64,000 nt of DNA from Woeseiaceae bacterium (GCA_021773075.1 JAJFKT010000010.1:248001-312000), one strand, 5' to 3'; shown: positions 42,970 through 54,760, numbered from the stretch's first letter. The notes: generated from the sequence alone by a model not told the origin. A program made the numbers and translations.

Positions 42970-45633
42970 TTAGGCAGCCAGCTGACGCAGGACGTAGTGC
43001 AAAATGCCGCCGTTCTCGTAGTAGTCACGTTCCTTCGGTGTGTCGATTCGAATTTGTGCCTCGAAAGTCGTTGTGTGGCCTCCGACTGATGTCGCTGTAA
43101 CCTTTACGGACTTGGCATTGGCATCCGTTTGTCCCGAGATATCGAATGTCTCAGTGCCCGTGAGTTCCAGCGTTTCAGCATCCTGGCCTTCCAGGAACTG
43201 TAATGGCAACACGCCCATGCCGATCAGGTTCGAGCGATGGATGCGCTCGAAACTCTTGGCGATGACTGCTTTAACGCCGAGGAGTATGGTGCCTTTTGCG
43301 GCCCAGTCGCGCGATGAGCCGGTGCCGTACTCGCTGCCTGCGATAACGACCAACGGCGTGCCTTCTTCGCGATACCTAACGGACGCATCAAAAATCGACA
43401 TCTGTTCGCCGCTCGGTTGATGACAGGTCCAGCCGCCCTCTGTTCCGGGCGCCAGCAAATTGCGCAGGCGAATATTCGCAAACGTTCCGCGCATCATGAC
43501 CTCATGGTTGCCACGTCGTGAACCATAGGAGTTGAAGTTGTGTGGCTCAACACCCTGTGCTTTCAAATATTCGGCAGCCGGGCTGTCTGCGGCTATACCA
43601 CCGGCAGGTGATATATGGTCAGTTGTGACTGAGTCACCCAGCAAGGCCAACGCACGAGCACCTTCAATGTTTGCAACCGCAGAAGGGTCTTTGGACATCC
43701 CTTCAAAGTAGGGCGGATTCTTAACGTAGGTCGAATCGCCATCCCAGGTATAGATCTCGCCTTCCGGAGAGTCGATATTCTTCCAGTTCGCGTCGCCTTC
43801 AAACACGCCGTCGTAACTGTTGCGGAACATATCGGAGTCAATGTTATTAGCGACCGCGGCTTGGACGTCGGCCTGTGACGGCCAGATGTCCTTCATATAA
43901 ACGGGATTGCCGTCTTGATCGTTACCCAAGGCGTCGTTGAAGAGGTCGACGTCCATATTGCCGGCGAGCGCGTAAGCAACCACGAGTGGCGGTGATGCGA
44001 GGAAATTGTGTTGGACCAGGGCGTGAATACGGCCTTCGAAATTACGATTGCCAGAGAGGACACTCGTACCTACAACATCTCCACTTTGAACGGCTTCAGC
44101 AATTTCCGGCATCAAAGGTCCGGAGTTTCCGATGCAGGTTGTGCAGCCGTAACCAACGTTGAAGAAGCCGACGGCACCGAGATCGTCAAGGAGGCCAGCT
44201 TTTTCGAGATAGTCAGTTACAACGCGTGAACCGGGCGCGAGGCTGGTCTTGACCCAGGGCTTGGCCTTAAGGCCTTTCGCTGCCGCATTTTTTGCAACCA
44301 ATCCGGCAGCGATCATCACCGCTGGATTCGATGTATTCGTGCAGCTTGTGATTGCGGCGATAAGGATTGCACCATCACGTATCTCTTCGTCTGAGCCATT
44401 GATTTTCGCGACGGCGCTGCCGCCATTTTTGCGATCGGCAATAGTTGATTCAAGAATATTGGCATACTTGCCTGCCGCCGCACTCAGCGCAATTCGATCC
44501 TGTGGACGCTTCGGTCCGGCGATACTCGGTTCGACGGTTCCCATGTCGAGTTCGAGAGTGTCGCTGTACAGCGCGTCAGGCTCGCCATCGTGGCGCCACA
44601 TGCCTTGCTCTTTGGCATACGCTTCGATGAGTTCGCATTGCGCTTTATCGCGGCCCGAAAGCTCGAGGTAACGAATCGTTTCACCATCAATCGGGAAAAT
44701 GCCGCAGGTGGAACCGAATTCCGGCGCCATGTTGCCGAGTGTCGCACGATCGGCCAACGGCATATGTGCCAGACCGTCACCGAAGAACTCGACGAACTTA
44801 CCGACAACGCCCTTGTCCCTAAGCATTTCCGTGCAGGTGAGAACCAGGTCAGTCGCTGTTGTTCCTTCCGTCAACTTGCCGGTGAGTTTGAATCCGACAA
44901 CGTTCGGAATGAGCATTGTAATCGGCTGGCCCAGCATCGCTGCTTCAGCCTCGATGCCGCCAACGCCCCAGCCCAGAATGCCAAGACCGTTGATCATTGT
45001 TGTATGCGAGTCTGTCCCGACTACCGTATCCGGGTAAGCAAAACGACGGCCATTTTTCTCAGCATCAAATACGACGCGACTCAGGTACTCGAGATTCACC
45101 TGGTGCACGATGCCTGTGTTCGGTGGAACAACACGGAAATTCTCAAATGCAGATTGTCCCCAACGCAGAAACGAGTAACGTTCCTGGTTGCGTTGAAATT
45201 CGATTTTGTTGTTGAGGTCGAGCGCATTTGCGGCACCATAGTTGTCGACCTGCACGGAGTGGTCGATGACCAACTCGGCGGGGGACAAGGGATTGATGTC
45301 AGATGCAGAGCCACCGAGCTTAACGACGGCATCGCGCATTGCGGCGAGATCGACGACGGCGGGTACGCCCGTGAAGTCCTGCAGTATGACGCGAGCCGGC
45401 GTGAATGAAATCTCTGTGCTGGGTGCCGCTTTTGGATCCCAGTTGGCGAGTGCGAGGATGTCTTCGCGAGTGACATCGCGTCCGTCCTCATGCCGCAGCA
45501 GGTTCTCTAGCAGGACCTTGAGGGAATAGGGTAGGCGGTCTACATGGCCTTCTTTTACTGCGTCAAGGCGATAAATATCAAACTCATTGCCACCGACTTC
45601 AAGCGCTCCACGTGCGCCAAAGCTGTCCGTCAT
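42970..45633 (-). CDS. acnA: Aconitate hydratase A
   Basis: [4Fe-4S] aconitase of 887 residues converting citrate to isocitrate. Cluster cysteines are in [15 protein letters not shown] and [16 protein letters not shown]; other signatures are [35 protein letters not shown] and [14 protein letters not shown] in the swivel domain. It matches the AcnA/IRP1 type (E. coli AcnA 891). ATG at 45633 has GGAGAG close upstream; the in-frame ATG at 45663 would add 10 residues. The DUF2333 gene lies 14 bases downstream. mnmA lies upstream on the same strand, ending 84 bases before acnA starts. Confidence 0.96.
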   Translation of the reverse strand: MTDSFGARGALEVGGNEFDIYRLDAVKEGHVDRLPYSLKVLLENLLRHEDGRDVTREDILALANWDPKAAPSTEISFTPARVILQDFTGVPAVVDLAAMRDAVVKLGGSASDINPLSPAELVIDHSVQVDNYGAANALDLNNKIEFQRNQERYSFLRWGQSAFENFRVVPPNTGIVHQVNLEYLSRVVFDAEKNGRRFAYPDTVVGTDSHTTMINGLGILGWGVGGIEAEAAMLGQPITMLIPNVVGFKLTGKLTEGTTATDLVLTCTEMLRDKGVVGKFVEFFGDGLAHMPLADRATLGNMAPEFGSTCGIFPIDGETIRYLELSGRDKAQCELIEAYAKEQGMWRHDGEPDALYSDTLELDMGTVEPSIAGPKRPQDRIALSAAAGKYANILESTIADRKNGGSAVAKINGSDEEIRDGAILIAAITSCTNTSNPAVMIAAGLVAKNAAAKGLKAKPWVKTSLAPGSRVVTDYLEKAGLLDDLGAVGFFNVGYGCTTCIGNSGPLMPEIAEAVQSGDVVGTSVLSGNRNFEGRIHALVQHNFLASPPLVVAYALAGNMDVDLFNDALGNDQDGNPVYMKDIWPSQADVQAAVANNIDSDMFRNSYDGVFEGDANWKNIDSPEGEIYTWDGDSTYVKNPPYFEGMSKDPSAVANIEGARALALLGDSVTTDHISPAGGIAADSPAAEYLKAQGVEPHNFNSYGSRRGNHEVMMRGTFANIRLRNLLAPGTEGGWTCHQPSGEQMSIFDASVRYREEGTPLVVIAGSEYGTGSSRDWAAKGTILLGVKAVIAKSFERIHRSNLIGMGVLPLQFLEGQDAETLELTGTETFDISGQTDANAKSVKVTATSVGGHTTTFEAQIRIDTPKERDYYENGGILHYVLRQLAA

Positions 45634-45717
45634 ATTTGTCTCTCCGGGATTCGCGTTGTACACAACGGCCAGACGGCCGCAGGGGAGCGCATTATAGCGA
45701 ACTGCCGGAGGGGCTGC

Positions 45718-46824
45718 TTAGACTATTTGCTTAATTACGGCGCCGCCGAGGCAGCGGTTCTCATCGTAGAAGACAACAAACTGACCAGGTGCTACAGCCT
45801 TTTGGCGGTCGTCGAACAGGACCTCAACTTTGTCGCCGTCAAGCGCTCGAACTTCACAAGTCTGATCCGACTGACGATAGCGAACCTTGGCGGCACAGCG
45901 GAGTCCCGATTCAAGACCCGGTGGTACCCTTCCGATCCAACTTGCGTCTGTTGCGATAAGCGACCGACTAAAAAGCATCTCGTGTTCGCCCTGCGCGACG
46001 ATCAGGGCATTTTCGTCGAGGTTTTTGCCAACGACATACCAGGGTTCTTCGCCTCGATCGACACGGCCGCCGATTTCGAGTCCCTTGCGTTGTCCCAGCG
46101 TGTGGAACATGAGTCCCTGATGCGTGCCCATGGTTTCACCGCCAGGCGTACGCATTGGACCCGGTTTGGCGGGTAGATAAGTTGCGAGAAATTCACGAAA
46201 CGGACGTTCGCCAATAAAACAGATACCGGTACTGTCTTTTTTGTTGTGAACGGACAGTCCAGCGTCTCTGGCAATTTTTCGAACATCAGCTTTTTGAATA
46301 TCGCCTAATGGAAACACAGTTTCAGCAAGCGCCGCAGCGCTGACGGCATGCAGGAAATAGCTTTGATCCTTGCCAGGGTCGGCGCCTTTGAACAGGGCAC
46401 CACTACCATCTACGAGTCCTGACTGGGCGTAGTGCCCCGTTGCCAGAAAATCACCGCCCAATCGTTTGGCGTAGTCCCTAAAAACACCGAACTTGATCTC
46501 GCGATTACAAAGTACATCGGGGTTTGGTGTGCGACCGGCTTTGTATTCGTCCAGGAAATACTCGAATACCTGGTCCCGGTACTGTTTTGAGAAATTGACA
46601 TGGTGCAGGGGGATGCCCAATTGTTCACAAACATCGCGGGCATCCTGCAAGTCGTCGGCCGCAGTGCAGTAACCGTCGTCATCTTCCCAGTTAGTCATGT
46701 GCAGCGCGTGTACGTCGGCATCGGCGTTTCGCAACAGAATTGCTGCCACGGCAGAGTCGACACCCCCGGATAGACCGAGGATGACGCGCTTTCCCGAGGC
46801 CTGATTTGCGAGCGACGAAGTCAT
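45718..46824 (-). CDS. mnmA: tRNA 2-thiouridine(34) synthase MnmA
   Basis: Thiolates the wobble uridine of tRNA-Lys, -Glu and -Gln. The 368-residue protein has the PP-loop VILGLSGGVDSAVAAILL at residue 14, the first catalytic Cys in NPDVLCNREIKFGVF (near 100), and the second Cys in STGICFIGERPFREFL (near 200). The C-terminal domain (VAPGQFVVFYDENRCLGG) completes it. The start is ATG at 46824. The reader of tRNA-Lys(TTT) at 28164 is one likely substrate. nudJ, adjacent to mnmA in E. coli, lies 2.8 kb away with the TonB receptor between them. Confidence 0.95.
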   Translation of the reverse strand: MTSSLANQASGKRVILGLSGGVDSAVAAILLRNADADVHALHMTNWEDDDGYCTAADDLQDARDVCEQLGIPLHHVNFSKQYRDQVFEYFLDEYKAGRTPNPDVLCNREIKFGVFRDYAKRLGGDFLATGHYAQSGLVDGSGALFKGADPGKDQSYFLHAVSAAALAETVFPLGDIQKADVRKIARDAGLSVHNKKDSTGICFIGERPFREFLATYLPAKPGPMRTPGGETMGTHQGLMFHTLGQRKGLEIGGRVDRGEEPWYVVGKNLDENALIVAQGEHEMLFSRSLIATDASWIGRVPPGLESGLRCAAKVRYRQSDQTCEVRALDGDKVEVLFDDRQKAVAPGQFVVFYDENRCLGGAVIKQIV

Positions 46825-46864
46825 AGGCGCGGGAGTGTATCATTCTCAAAACGAGGGGTAGTAC

Positions 46865-47452
46865 ATGGGCAAAATATTCGAGGCGATCGATGACTCGATC
46901 AGGACATGGATCGAACACCAAAATATGTTTTTCGTTGCAACAGCGCCGCGAGCGGATGACGGTTTAGTCAACCTGTCGCCGAAAGGGCTCGACGCACTGC
47001 GGGTGGTTGATGGCAAGACGCTTGCCTACCTCGATTTCGGCGGCAGCGGTGCTGAAACGATTGCTCATCTAAAAGAGAACGGGCGAATCGTTATCATGCT
47101 TTGCGCGTTCGACGGACCGCCGAAGATCTACCGATTTTATGGGACAGGCGAGGTTTTGACCTCACTCGACAGCGATTTCGCAGAGCTCGCCGCTTTGTTC
47201 GATATCCCGGGTGTGGGTATTCGCTCGATCATTCGCGTTAATATCACGAGGATTCAGGACTCATGCGGCTACGGAGTGCCGATCTACGCTTTCGAAGGAC
47301 ATCGCAGCTCATCTCAGAATTGGCTGGCGGCGAAAAGCGAAACAGATATTCGTGACTACCAACTCGAAAAAAATCAGCAGAGCCTTGATGGAATTCCAGC
47401 AATGACGAAAGCGGAGGCCGAAGCCTTTGTCTATCCGAGCAAGAAGGAATAG
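46865..47452 (+). CDS. Pyridoxamine 5'-phosphate oxidase-like flavin protein
   Basis: A 195-residue soluble protein with the split-barrel fold of the PNPOx family: WIEHQNMFFVATAPRADDGLVNLSPKG, AYLDFGGSGAETIAHLKENGRIVIMLC and GTGEVL. The pattern matches PNPOx-like proteins annotated only by domain, including human C-terminal homologues; flavin binding is expected but substrate unknown. It is divergent from mnmA (40-base gap) and converges on the TonB receptor gene. Confidence 0.82.
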   Translation: MGKIFEAIDDSIRTWIEHQNMFFVATAPRADDGLVNLSPKGLDALRVVDGKTLAYLDFGGSGAETIAHLKENGRIVIMLCAFDGPPKIYRFYGTGEVLTSLDSDFAELAALFDIPGVGIRSIIRVNITRIQDSCGYGVPIYAFEGHRSSSQNWLAAKSETDIRDYQLEKNQQSLDGIPAMTKAEAEAFVYPSKKE

Positions 47453-47465
47453 GACTCGTTTATGC

Positions 47466-49517
47466 TCACCAGGCGATTCTCGCTGTAAGTGAGATATTGC
47501 GACCGGGAGCATCAATTCCCGAGCCGTGTTCGCGATAGCGCTTGTCGAGCAGGTTGTCGGCAGCCAAATCGACCTGCCAGATATCGTTCAGATTCCAGCT
47601 AATGCTGCTTCCGAGGATTGTCCAGCCTGCTGTCCCAAGCGGATTTATTCGAACGTCGCGAATGTCACGCTGACTCAATCTGTCCTGTTCGCGAGCTACT
47701 GTCAGCCAGGCTTCAGCGGTCCATTTGTCGTTGACCGCGAACTCAATTTCCAGGTGAGCACTTAAAGGTGGAATGCGATCAGCCGCTTGTGCCGGATCGA
47801 CACCATTTTCTTCACGACCCCAGGTGTAATTCAAAACGGCTGAGGCACTGACCTTGTCCGAGACATTGAAACTCGCTCCGGCTTCCGCGCCCCGGATTGA
47901 CGATTTTGACGTATTGACGCTTTGCACAATGTCTCGTCCATCCGGTGTTGCGTCACCCGTTAGTACGGATGTAATTCGGTCGTCGAATTGTAGTGTGTAC
48001 AGCATTAGTTCAAATCGGTGATTTCCAGTATGTCTGCGAACGCCAATATCAAATTGGCGTACGCTTTCGGCACCGAGATTGGTATTCGGAATATTGAATC
48101 GATTGCCGGGACGGTTTCCCAGTGTCCCAAGGTCTGAAATATTCGGTGCACGAAAACCAAAGCCCACGTTGGCGACGAGCTGCCATGATTCAGCGAAATC
48201 AGCTATCCAGCCGATGTCGCCACTTAAACGACGCACATCGATTTTCGCCGCTTCGGTAACGCTCGTGTTCGGAACGTCAACTCGCACATCACTGACCCGC
48301 AATCCACCGCTAAGCTGCTGTCGGTCGGTAAACTTCCAGCTGGCATTCACGAATGCTGCCAATTGATCAATGTGCGAGCCGCTCGGAAAACGTGCCGCGA
48401 TGGCAACCGCGGTGCTGGTGACGATATCTTCTTGCGTTCGTGAACTTCGCACCTCATCAGTTTGCAGGTCAAGGCCAGTAACCCAGGATAGTGTTTCATT
48501 GTCGGCAGCGGCGTTGATTGATACAGCGAAAAGGTCGCTACGATTTGATTCACGCCTTCTATCGCTTGCTTGAAAGTCACGGGTAATCCGGTCGTCATCG
48601 ATGCGTTGCCATGCGGCGTCGACGCGCCAATTCAACCCGAGCCATGCTTCTTTTGCGTCGTGCCGTACATGAGTAAATACACGCCGACTCGGCGCAAACA
48701 AAAACTCGGACGATGACGGATCGATCTGGCCGAAGCCCGCCACCAATTCATCAACGCGCGGCGTGCCAGGTTGCTCGTGTATATGCAGATCGACCAACCA
48801 CGAGCGGTTTTCGGCAGGAGTAGCATTCACGACAAAGCGCGCGGCCTTGGCGTCGAAGCCGCTCGGCGAGACCTTTTGGCCACCACCAATCCGACGGTCT
48901 CCAGTACTTAGATACTCAGCACTAATTGAGGCTGCGACGTGTTGGTTGCCAAAATCCAGGATGCCTTTGACGGATTGCAAATCTTCAGCTGTATCAAGAT
49001 AGAAGGAAACATCTCTACGGAATTGGACTTCCGTTGAGTCGAAATGTGGAACGTAGGAAATAACCTGAATTACACCGCCGACGGCCTGACTGCCATACAA
49101 AGAAGCCGGTGTTCCACGTACAACCTCGATACGTTCAACGGCCGTAGTTGGCACATAACTGAGATAAGGCGTCGGCGCGCTACGAAACATTGCATTGCTG
49201 AGCGGCATGCCATCGACAAGGTGCAGAATTGCGGAACCTTTCAGGCCACGAATAATTGCCGCACCCTGGCCCGGTGTGGTTTGCTGCAGCGAGACTCCGA
49301 GTGCTGAGCTCATAGAGTCAGTGACCAATTTTTGAGATATCACATCGTCTTTGTCGATCAGACTGATCGATGCAGAGAAATCTTCGCTGCTTGATGCTCG
49401 CCTCGCGGCGCTTATGACGATTTCATCCAGGCTGTCAACCGCACTGTCCGCATAAGCGTACGGCAACGCGTTTGATGCCAGCACGCATATCAGCAAAGAT
49501 AGTTGAAGGATTTTCAT
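47466..49517 (-). CDS. TonB-dependent outer-membrane receptor
   Basis: A 683-residue receptor with a signal peptide (MKILQLSLLICVLASNALPYAYA), a TonB box (DEIVISA) after the cleavage site, a plug domain (ISLIDKDDVISQ, GQGAAIIRGLKGSAILHLVDGMPLSNAM, VERIEVVRGTPASLYGSQAVGGVIQVIS) and a C-terminal barrel ending AARIAW-like (SLTARIAW). It resembles the BtuB/vitamin B12 and siderophore receptor group, but the ligand cannot be deduced and no cobalamin riboswitch is seen. A perfect 18-base palindrome sits 41 bases upstream of the start. No transport partner genes are nearby. Confidence 0.9.
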   Translation of the reverse strand: MKILQLSLLICVLASNALPYAYADSAVDSLDEIVISAARRASSSEDFSASISLIDKDDVISQKLVTDSMSSALGVSLQQTTPGQGAAIIRGLKGSAILHLVDGMPLSNAMFRSAPTPYLSYVPTTAVERIEVVRGTPASLYGSQAVGGVIQVISYVPHFDSTEVQFRRDVSFYLDTAEDLQSVKGILDFGNQHVAASISAEYLSTGDRRIGGGQKVSPSGFDAKAARFVVNATPAENRSWLVDLHIHEQPGTPRVDELVAGFGQIDPSSSEFLFAPSRRVFTHVRHDAKEAWLGLNWRVDAAWQRIDDDRITRDFQASDRRRESNRSDLFAVSINAAADNETLSWVTGLDLQTDEVRSSRTQEDIVTSTAVAIAARFPSGSHIDQLAAFVNASWKFTDRQQLSGGLRVSDVRVDVPNTSVTEAAKIDVRRLSGDIGWIADFAESWQLVANVGFGFRAPNISDLGTLGNRPGNRFNIPNTNLGAESVRQFDIGVRRHTGNHRFELMLYTLQFDDRITSVLTGDATPDGRDIVQSVNTSKSSIRGAEAGASFNVSDKVSASAVLNYTWGREENGVDPAQAADRIPPLSAHLEIEFAVNDKWTAEAWLTVAREQDRLSQRDIRDVRINPLGTAGWTILGSSISWNLNDIWQVDLAADNLLDKRYREHGSGIDAPGRNISLTARIAW

Positions 49518-49557
49518 TTTTGGATTGCGGCGCCGTCAATCGTGGGTGGGGCGCTTG

Positions 49558-49575
49558 CGACTTTGAACAAAGTCG
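49558..49575. promoter_or_regulatory. Perfect 18-base palindrome upstream of TonB receptor
   Basis: CGACTTTG-AA-CAAAGTCG at 49558-49575 is a perfect dyad, 41 bases upstream of the receptor start on the minus strand and about 34 bases past the stop of nudJ. The position suits an operator. The regulator is unknown and none is encoded beside it. It does not resemble a Fur box. Confidence 0.5.
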
Positions 49576-49608
49576 GTGTCTTTATCAAGTTTGGACTATG
49601 TCGGAATC

Positions 49609-50100
49609 CTAGACGAGGTCTGCAGTTGCCAGAATTTGGTGAATATTTTGTTGTAGCGGCAGCATACCGGTGAAGAGAGCATCGGATTGTCGAATGCCTT
49701 CAACGTAGTCATTGACGCAACGAAGAACAGCCGGGGATCGAAGCCGGGCTTGTCTCGACACGATTTCCGGCAAGGTTGCCCAACGGCGGGCGATGATTCC
49801 TTCATCGAGTTTGCGCTCTTCATCGCACGACAGATATTTGGCTTCGTAGACGATGCGCAGATACTGCTGCCGGGTTTGGGGATGTATCCAAAGGTAAACA
49901 CCAATCAGGCCACCGCATTCAACGCTGCAACCGGTTTCTTCGAGCGTTTCACGAACCACAGCTTGTTCAGGTGTTTCGTCGGCTTCGATATGACCACCGG
50001 GTTGCCCCAGCACTTTGCGGCCCATTGCTTCTTCTTCGACAAGCAAGAATCTGCCATCAAGATCAACGACAGCGGCGACGGTTAGATCCGTTGAATACAT
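49609..50100 (-). CDS. nudJ: Nudix hydrolase NudJ-like
   Basis: A 163-residue Nudix hydrolase. The Nudix box is GGHIEADETPEQAVVRETLEETG near residues 35-57 (split here as GGHIEADETPEQ and AVVRETLEETG). The N-terminal MYSTDLTVAAVVDLDGRFLLVEEE and following VYLWIHPQTRQQYLRIVYEAKY fit NudJ (HMP-PP or nucleoside triphosphatase), which in E. coli lies between mnmA and rluE. It is on the same strand as DUF7931, roxA and purB upstream, and the TonB receptor is downstream. Confidence 0.85.
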   Translation of the reverse strand: MYSTDLTVAAVVDLDGRFLLVEEEAMGRKVLGQPGGHIEADETPEQAVVRETLEETGCSVECGGLIGVYLWIHPQTRQQYLRIVYEAKYLSCDEERKLDEGIIARRWATLPEIVSRQARLRSPAVLRCVNDYVEGIRQSDALFTGMLPLQQNIHQILATADLV

Positions 50101-50120
50101 CCGTGTACCTGTGTTTGGTG

Positions 50121-50618
50121 CTAAATGCCGAGCTGGCGGAATTCCATTTCTACTTCACTGGCCAACCAAATCTCGTCGAACATCTTGGCGTAGAGCTTGG
50201 CGACTGCCGGTTCGTGAGTATCCGCGATGCCTTCCCAGCGTTCAGCCTGTAGACGATAGATAAGCGATGTTTCGTCGGCTATGCAGAATGCCTCTGAGTG
50301 TGTGCGCAGGTCTTCCCGAACATGGCGAAACTCGATGTAGGTATTCAAGCGTCGGCCCAGATGAACGAAGTTATTGCCGTTCTTGACGGCACGCGCGGGA
50401 TTCGCAATGAGAACTCGAATCCTTGCGTAGGTTTGCGACAAGACCATGCGTTTGATGATTTCAAGAAACTCTGGATTGTCGTAGATACCGGGTTCGAGGT
50501 CGTGCGTAAAGATGGATACTTTTCGGGATGCCTCGCTGACGACCTCGATAGCCGCTTGCTGCATCTCCTCGCGGGTCGAGATGACCCAGCGTTTTCCTTT
50601 TTCACGTGCTTGTTCCAT
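50121..50618 (-). CDS. DUF7931 (phospholipase D-like) protein
   Basis: A 165-residue soluble protein resembling the phospholipase D superfamily fold (STREEMQQAAIEVVSEASRKVSIFTHDLEPGIYDN; RIRVLIANPARAVKNGNNFVHLGRRLN; EAFCIADETSLIYRL) but without the HxK catalytic motif, so it is probably not a nuclease. It matches the DUF7931 group, found next to nudJ or roxA in related bacteria. nudJ begins 20 bases after its stop on the same strand. The 157-base gap before roxA holds a small CGGGC/GCCCG hairpin (50635-50650). Confidence 0.65.
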   Translation of the reverse strand: MEQAREKGKRWVISTREEMQQAAIEVVSEASRKVSIFTHDLEPGIYDNPEFLEIIKRMVLSQTYARIRVLIANPARAVKNGNNFVHLGRRLNTYIEFRHVREDLRTHSEAFCIADETSLIYRLQAERWEGIADTHEPAVAKLYAKMFDEIWLASEVEMEFRQLGI

Positions 50619-50775
50619 AGGCTAGTGATAGTACCGGGCCAAAGAGCCCGCAAGTGCCAACTACGTCACGTTTTAAGGCAGAGACCGCGGATACAAATCA
50701 TTCGCATCCCGCGTCGCCATTAGCTTTGCCGCGGGTTGAGAATATAGTCCCAGCGCGAAATCACTTCACATATGG

Positions 50776-51906
50776 TCAGAAATTCTCAGGTATTTCAAAT
50801 GCGCCGTGTTGAAACAGCCATCGCAATAGATATGGTGTCTCGGGACCAGGGGAATCGACGCTCGATAACGCACGCTTTGTGCAAATTTCTTCAAGCAGTG
50901 ATATGCAACCGGGTGGCAGTCGTGTGCTCTGACCATTGAGGTAGATTCTGCGGTCGTCGAAGGCTACTTGGGCCATACCATGTACGTCAATTTGGCCGCC
51001 GCCTTTCAGATAATCGAGCGCCTTTTCAGTTTCGTCCAATGTTCCGCCTTCGGGCGCCAGCCAGTCTTTAGGTTGAGTGGCTAAATGTCCCAGCGCCGCT
51101 GCGACGTCATCGTGCTCAAGATCCTTGCGACCCATGAGGCGCATGGCACGCGCCGTCGACGAATTGGAAATATATCCAGGCCGTGCTTCGTCGATACGAA
51201 GGTCGGGGTCTTTGTAGAACCCATCAGAGCCTGTCGTCGTGCAGTCAAGCGCTGCTGAAAAATCGCTGCTGTGTGGGGCTCGCATACCGATCGAGTACGT
51301 CATGCAAGCGCGCCGGGCGGTGCCCCAATGTGCCACGCCGGGTGGCAAATACAGGACGTCTCCTTCACTGCTGTCGTCGTTCTTACCTTCGAATTCGCGA
51401 AGCAGAGCAAGGTCGCTGCTCGCGTCCTCGTCTTCGATAATGTTGTCGCTTGAATACCGCCAGTTTCGAATACCAATACCCTGGCACAGGAATACATCGT
51501 ACTGATCGCGATGTGGTCCTACGCCGCCGCCCGGCGCAGCGAAACTGACCATGAGGTCGTCGATTCGCCAGTCTGGAATAAACGGAACATGTCGAAACAG
51601 GGCGCGCATTTCAGGCAGGTGTTTTTCGACATCATGAACAATCAGGGTCCAATCTCGTTTTGGCAGGCTCCGCAGGTACTCGGCGTCAAAAGGGCCTGAT
51701 TCGGTGTAATAGTGAGTGCGGTCGCCTTGTCGATTGACGAATACAAGTCGGGATTCGACGTCCGGCATAGTAGCTAGCCAGCCCAACTCGTTGCGGCTTA
51801 TGGACGGTCTAATGCCATTTAGCGCTCCTGGCATGAAGAGCGCCTGCTTTTGCCAATAACGCTTAAGGAATTCGTCGGGCGTCAGATTTGCCGGTAGCCG
51901 GAGCAT
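50776..51906 (-). CDS. roxA: Ribosomal protein uL16 arginine hydroxylase RoxA (YcfD)
   Basis: A 376-residue JmjC-type 2-oxoglutarate/Fe(II) oxygenase that hydroxylates an arginine of ribosomal protein L16. The iron ligands appear in GGGVGPHRDQYDVFLCQ (HxD) and PPGVAHWGTARR (His), with RNW after QGIGI. The C-terminal winged-helix-like dimerisation and tail region follow. Length matches E. coli YcfD (373). It is 11 bases downstream of purB on the same strand, so the two are an operon; in E. coli roxA is also near phoPQ and purB. Confidence 0.93.
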   Translation of the reverse strand: MLRLPANLTPDEFLKRYWQKQALFMPGALNGIRPSISRNELGWLATMPDVESRLVFVNRQGDRTHYYTESGPFDAEYLRSLPKRDWTLIVHDVEKHLPEMRALFRHVPFIPDWRIDDLMVSFAAPGGGVGPHRDQYDVFLCQGIGIRNWRYSSDNIIEDEDASSDLALLREFEGKNDDSSEGDVLYLPPGVAHWGTARRACMTYSIGMRAPHSSDFSAALDCTTTGSDGFYKDPDLRIDEARPGYISNSSTARAMRLMGRKDLEHDDVAAALGHLATQPKDWLAPEGGTLDETEKALDYLKGGGQIDVHGMAQVAFDDRRIYLNGQSTRLPPGCISLLEEICTKRALSSVDSPGPETPYLLRWLFQHGAFEIPENF

Positions 51907-51917
51907 CTGTGTCGAAC

Positions 51918-53324
<1,407 letters not shown>

Positions 53325-53371
53325 CTAAATCCCACTAGACGGCAGAATTGCCATACGGAGCAGGACAGACA

Positions 53372-54760
53372 ATGAGCGACAAGGCATTCCGCATCGAGAC
53401 GGACAGCATGGGTGAACTTCAGGTTCCGGAAGATGCTCTATGGGGTGCGCAAACGCAGCGCGCCGTCGATAATTTTCCAATATCAGGCATGCCGATGCCG
53501 CGTCAGTTTATTGCTGCGTTGGGGCTCGTTAAGTGGGCAGCAGCCGGTGCGAACGCTGAGTTGGGGTTGCTCAAAAATGATATCGCCGTAGCGATTCAGC
53601 AGGCGGCTCTTGCGGTCGCTGAGGGCGGTCACGATGAGCAATTTCCGATTGACGTGTTTCAGACCGGGTCTGGTACAAGTTCTAATATGAATGCCAACGA
53701 AGTCATGTCGCATCTGGCCACTGCGGGACTGGGTGCTGAAGTGCACCCGAATGACCACGTGAATATGAGTCAAAGCAGTAATGATGTAATCCCGACCTGC
53801 GTTCACGTCAGCGCCGGAGTGTCGATTCAATCGAAGCTGTTGCCAGCACTCGAGCACCTTTCGAAGGTCCTCGAGGCGAAAGCCGATGAGACCCGTGATG
53901 TCGTGAAGACCGGACGTACGCATCTAATGGATGCAATGCCAGTAACGCTCGGGCAGGAGCTTGATGGCTGGCGATCACAGGTAGACCATGCGGCCGAGCG
54001 TCTGAATGACACTATGAAGAGACTGGTACAACTGGCTCAGGGCGGTACCGCCGTTGGCTCGGGCATCAATGCGCATCCACGTTTCGGCGCCAAGGTCGCC
54101 GTTTTGCTAGCAGAAAAAACCGGCGTACCGTTCGTGCAAGCGACGTCGCTGTTTGAAGGCCTCAGTAGTCAGGATGCGGCTGTAGAGACTTCGGGGCAAC
54201 TGCGAGTGCTTGCCGTAAGCTTGAGCAAAATCGCAAACGATCTGCGCTGGATGAACTCCGGGCCACTCGCCGGGATCGGCGAGATCGAGCTGCCTGCACT
54301 GCAGCCGGGGTCCAGCATCATGCCGGGCAAAGTGAATCCGGTTATTCCCGAATCCGTCGCCATGGTTTGCGCACAGGTTGTCGGTAATGACGCGAGCATC
54401 GCGATGGCGGGTCAATCGGGTAATTTCCAGCTTAACGTTATGCTGCCTGTCGTCGCATACAACCTGCTGCAAAGCATTGAGCTGCTGGCGAATGCCAGCG
54501 TTTGTCTGGCTGATAAGGCTATAGCAGGCTTTACGGTCAACACCGACAACATTAATCGCGCTCTCTACCGCAATCCGATCCTCGTTACGGCATTGAATCC
54601 TGTTATTGGTTATGAAAAAGGCGCAGCGGTCGCCAAAGCGGCCTATAAACAGGGCCGTCCGGTCAAGGACGTCGCCCGCGAAATGACGGACCTGACGGAT
54701 GATGAGCTGGATCGACTACTGGACCCAGCTGAATTGACCGAGGGCGGTATTAAACATTAA
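53372..54760 (+). CDS. fumC: Fumarate hydratase class II
   Basis: Oxygen-stable, iron-free fumarase of 462 residues converting fumarate to malate. Signatures are QTGSGTSSNMNANEVMS, GRTHLMDAMPVTLGQE and GSSIMPGKVNPVIPES (catalytic Ser loop). ATG at 53372 has AGGAC upstream; the frame is open from 53348. It is divergent from purB (86-base gap). The C-terminus overlaps the extended reading frame of the downstream Nudix gene. Confidence 0.96.
   Translation: MSDKAFRIETDSMGELQVPEDALWGAQTQRAVDNFPISGMPMPRQFIAALGLVKWAAAGANAELGLLKNDIAVAIQQAALAVAEGGHDEQFPIDVFQTGSGTSSNMNANEVMSHLATAGLGAEVHPNDHVNMSQSSNDVIPTCVHVSAGVSIQSKLLPALEHLSKVLEAKADETRDVVKTGRTHLMDAMPVTLGQELDGWRSQVDHAAERLNDTMKRLVQLAQGGTAVGSGINAHPRFGAKVAVLLAEKTGVPFVQATSLFEGLSSQDAAVETSGQLRVLAVSLSKIANDLRWMNSGPLAGIGEIELPALQPGSSIMPGKVNPVIPESVAMVCAQVVGNDASIAMAGQSGNFQLNVMLPVVAYNLLQSIELLANASVCLADKAIAGFTVNTDNINRALYRNPILVTALNPVIGYEKGAAVAKAAYKQGRPVKDVAREMTDLTDDELDRLLDPAELTEGGIKH

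Noticed and set aside
44590..45408. Long antisense frame across acnA
   Set aside because: It is the reverse of a clear aconitase gene, with no recognisable domain.
49518..49608. Cobalamin riboswitch upstream of the TonB receptor
   Set aside because: The gap is under 100 bases and has no B12-box; only the palindrome at 49558-49575 is present.
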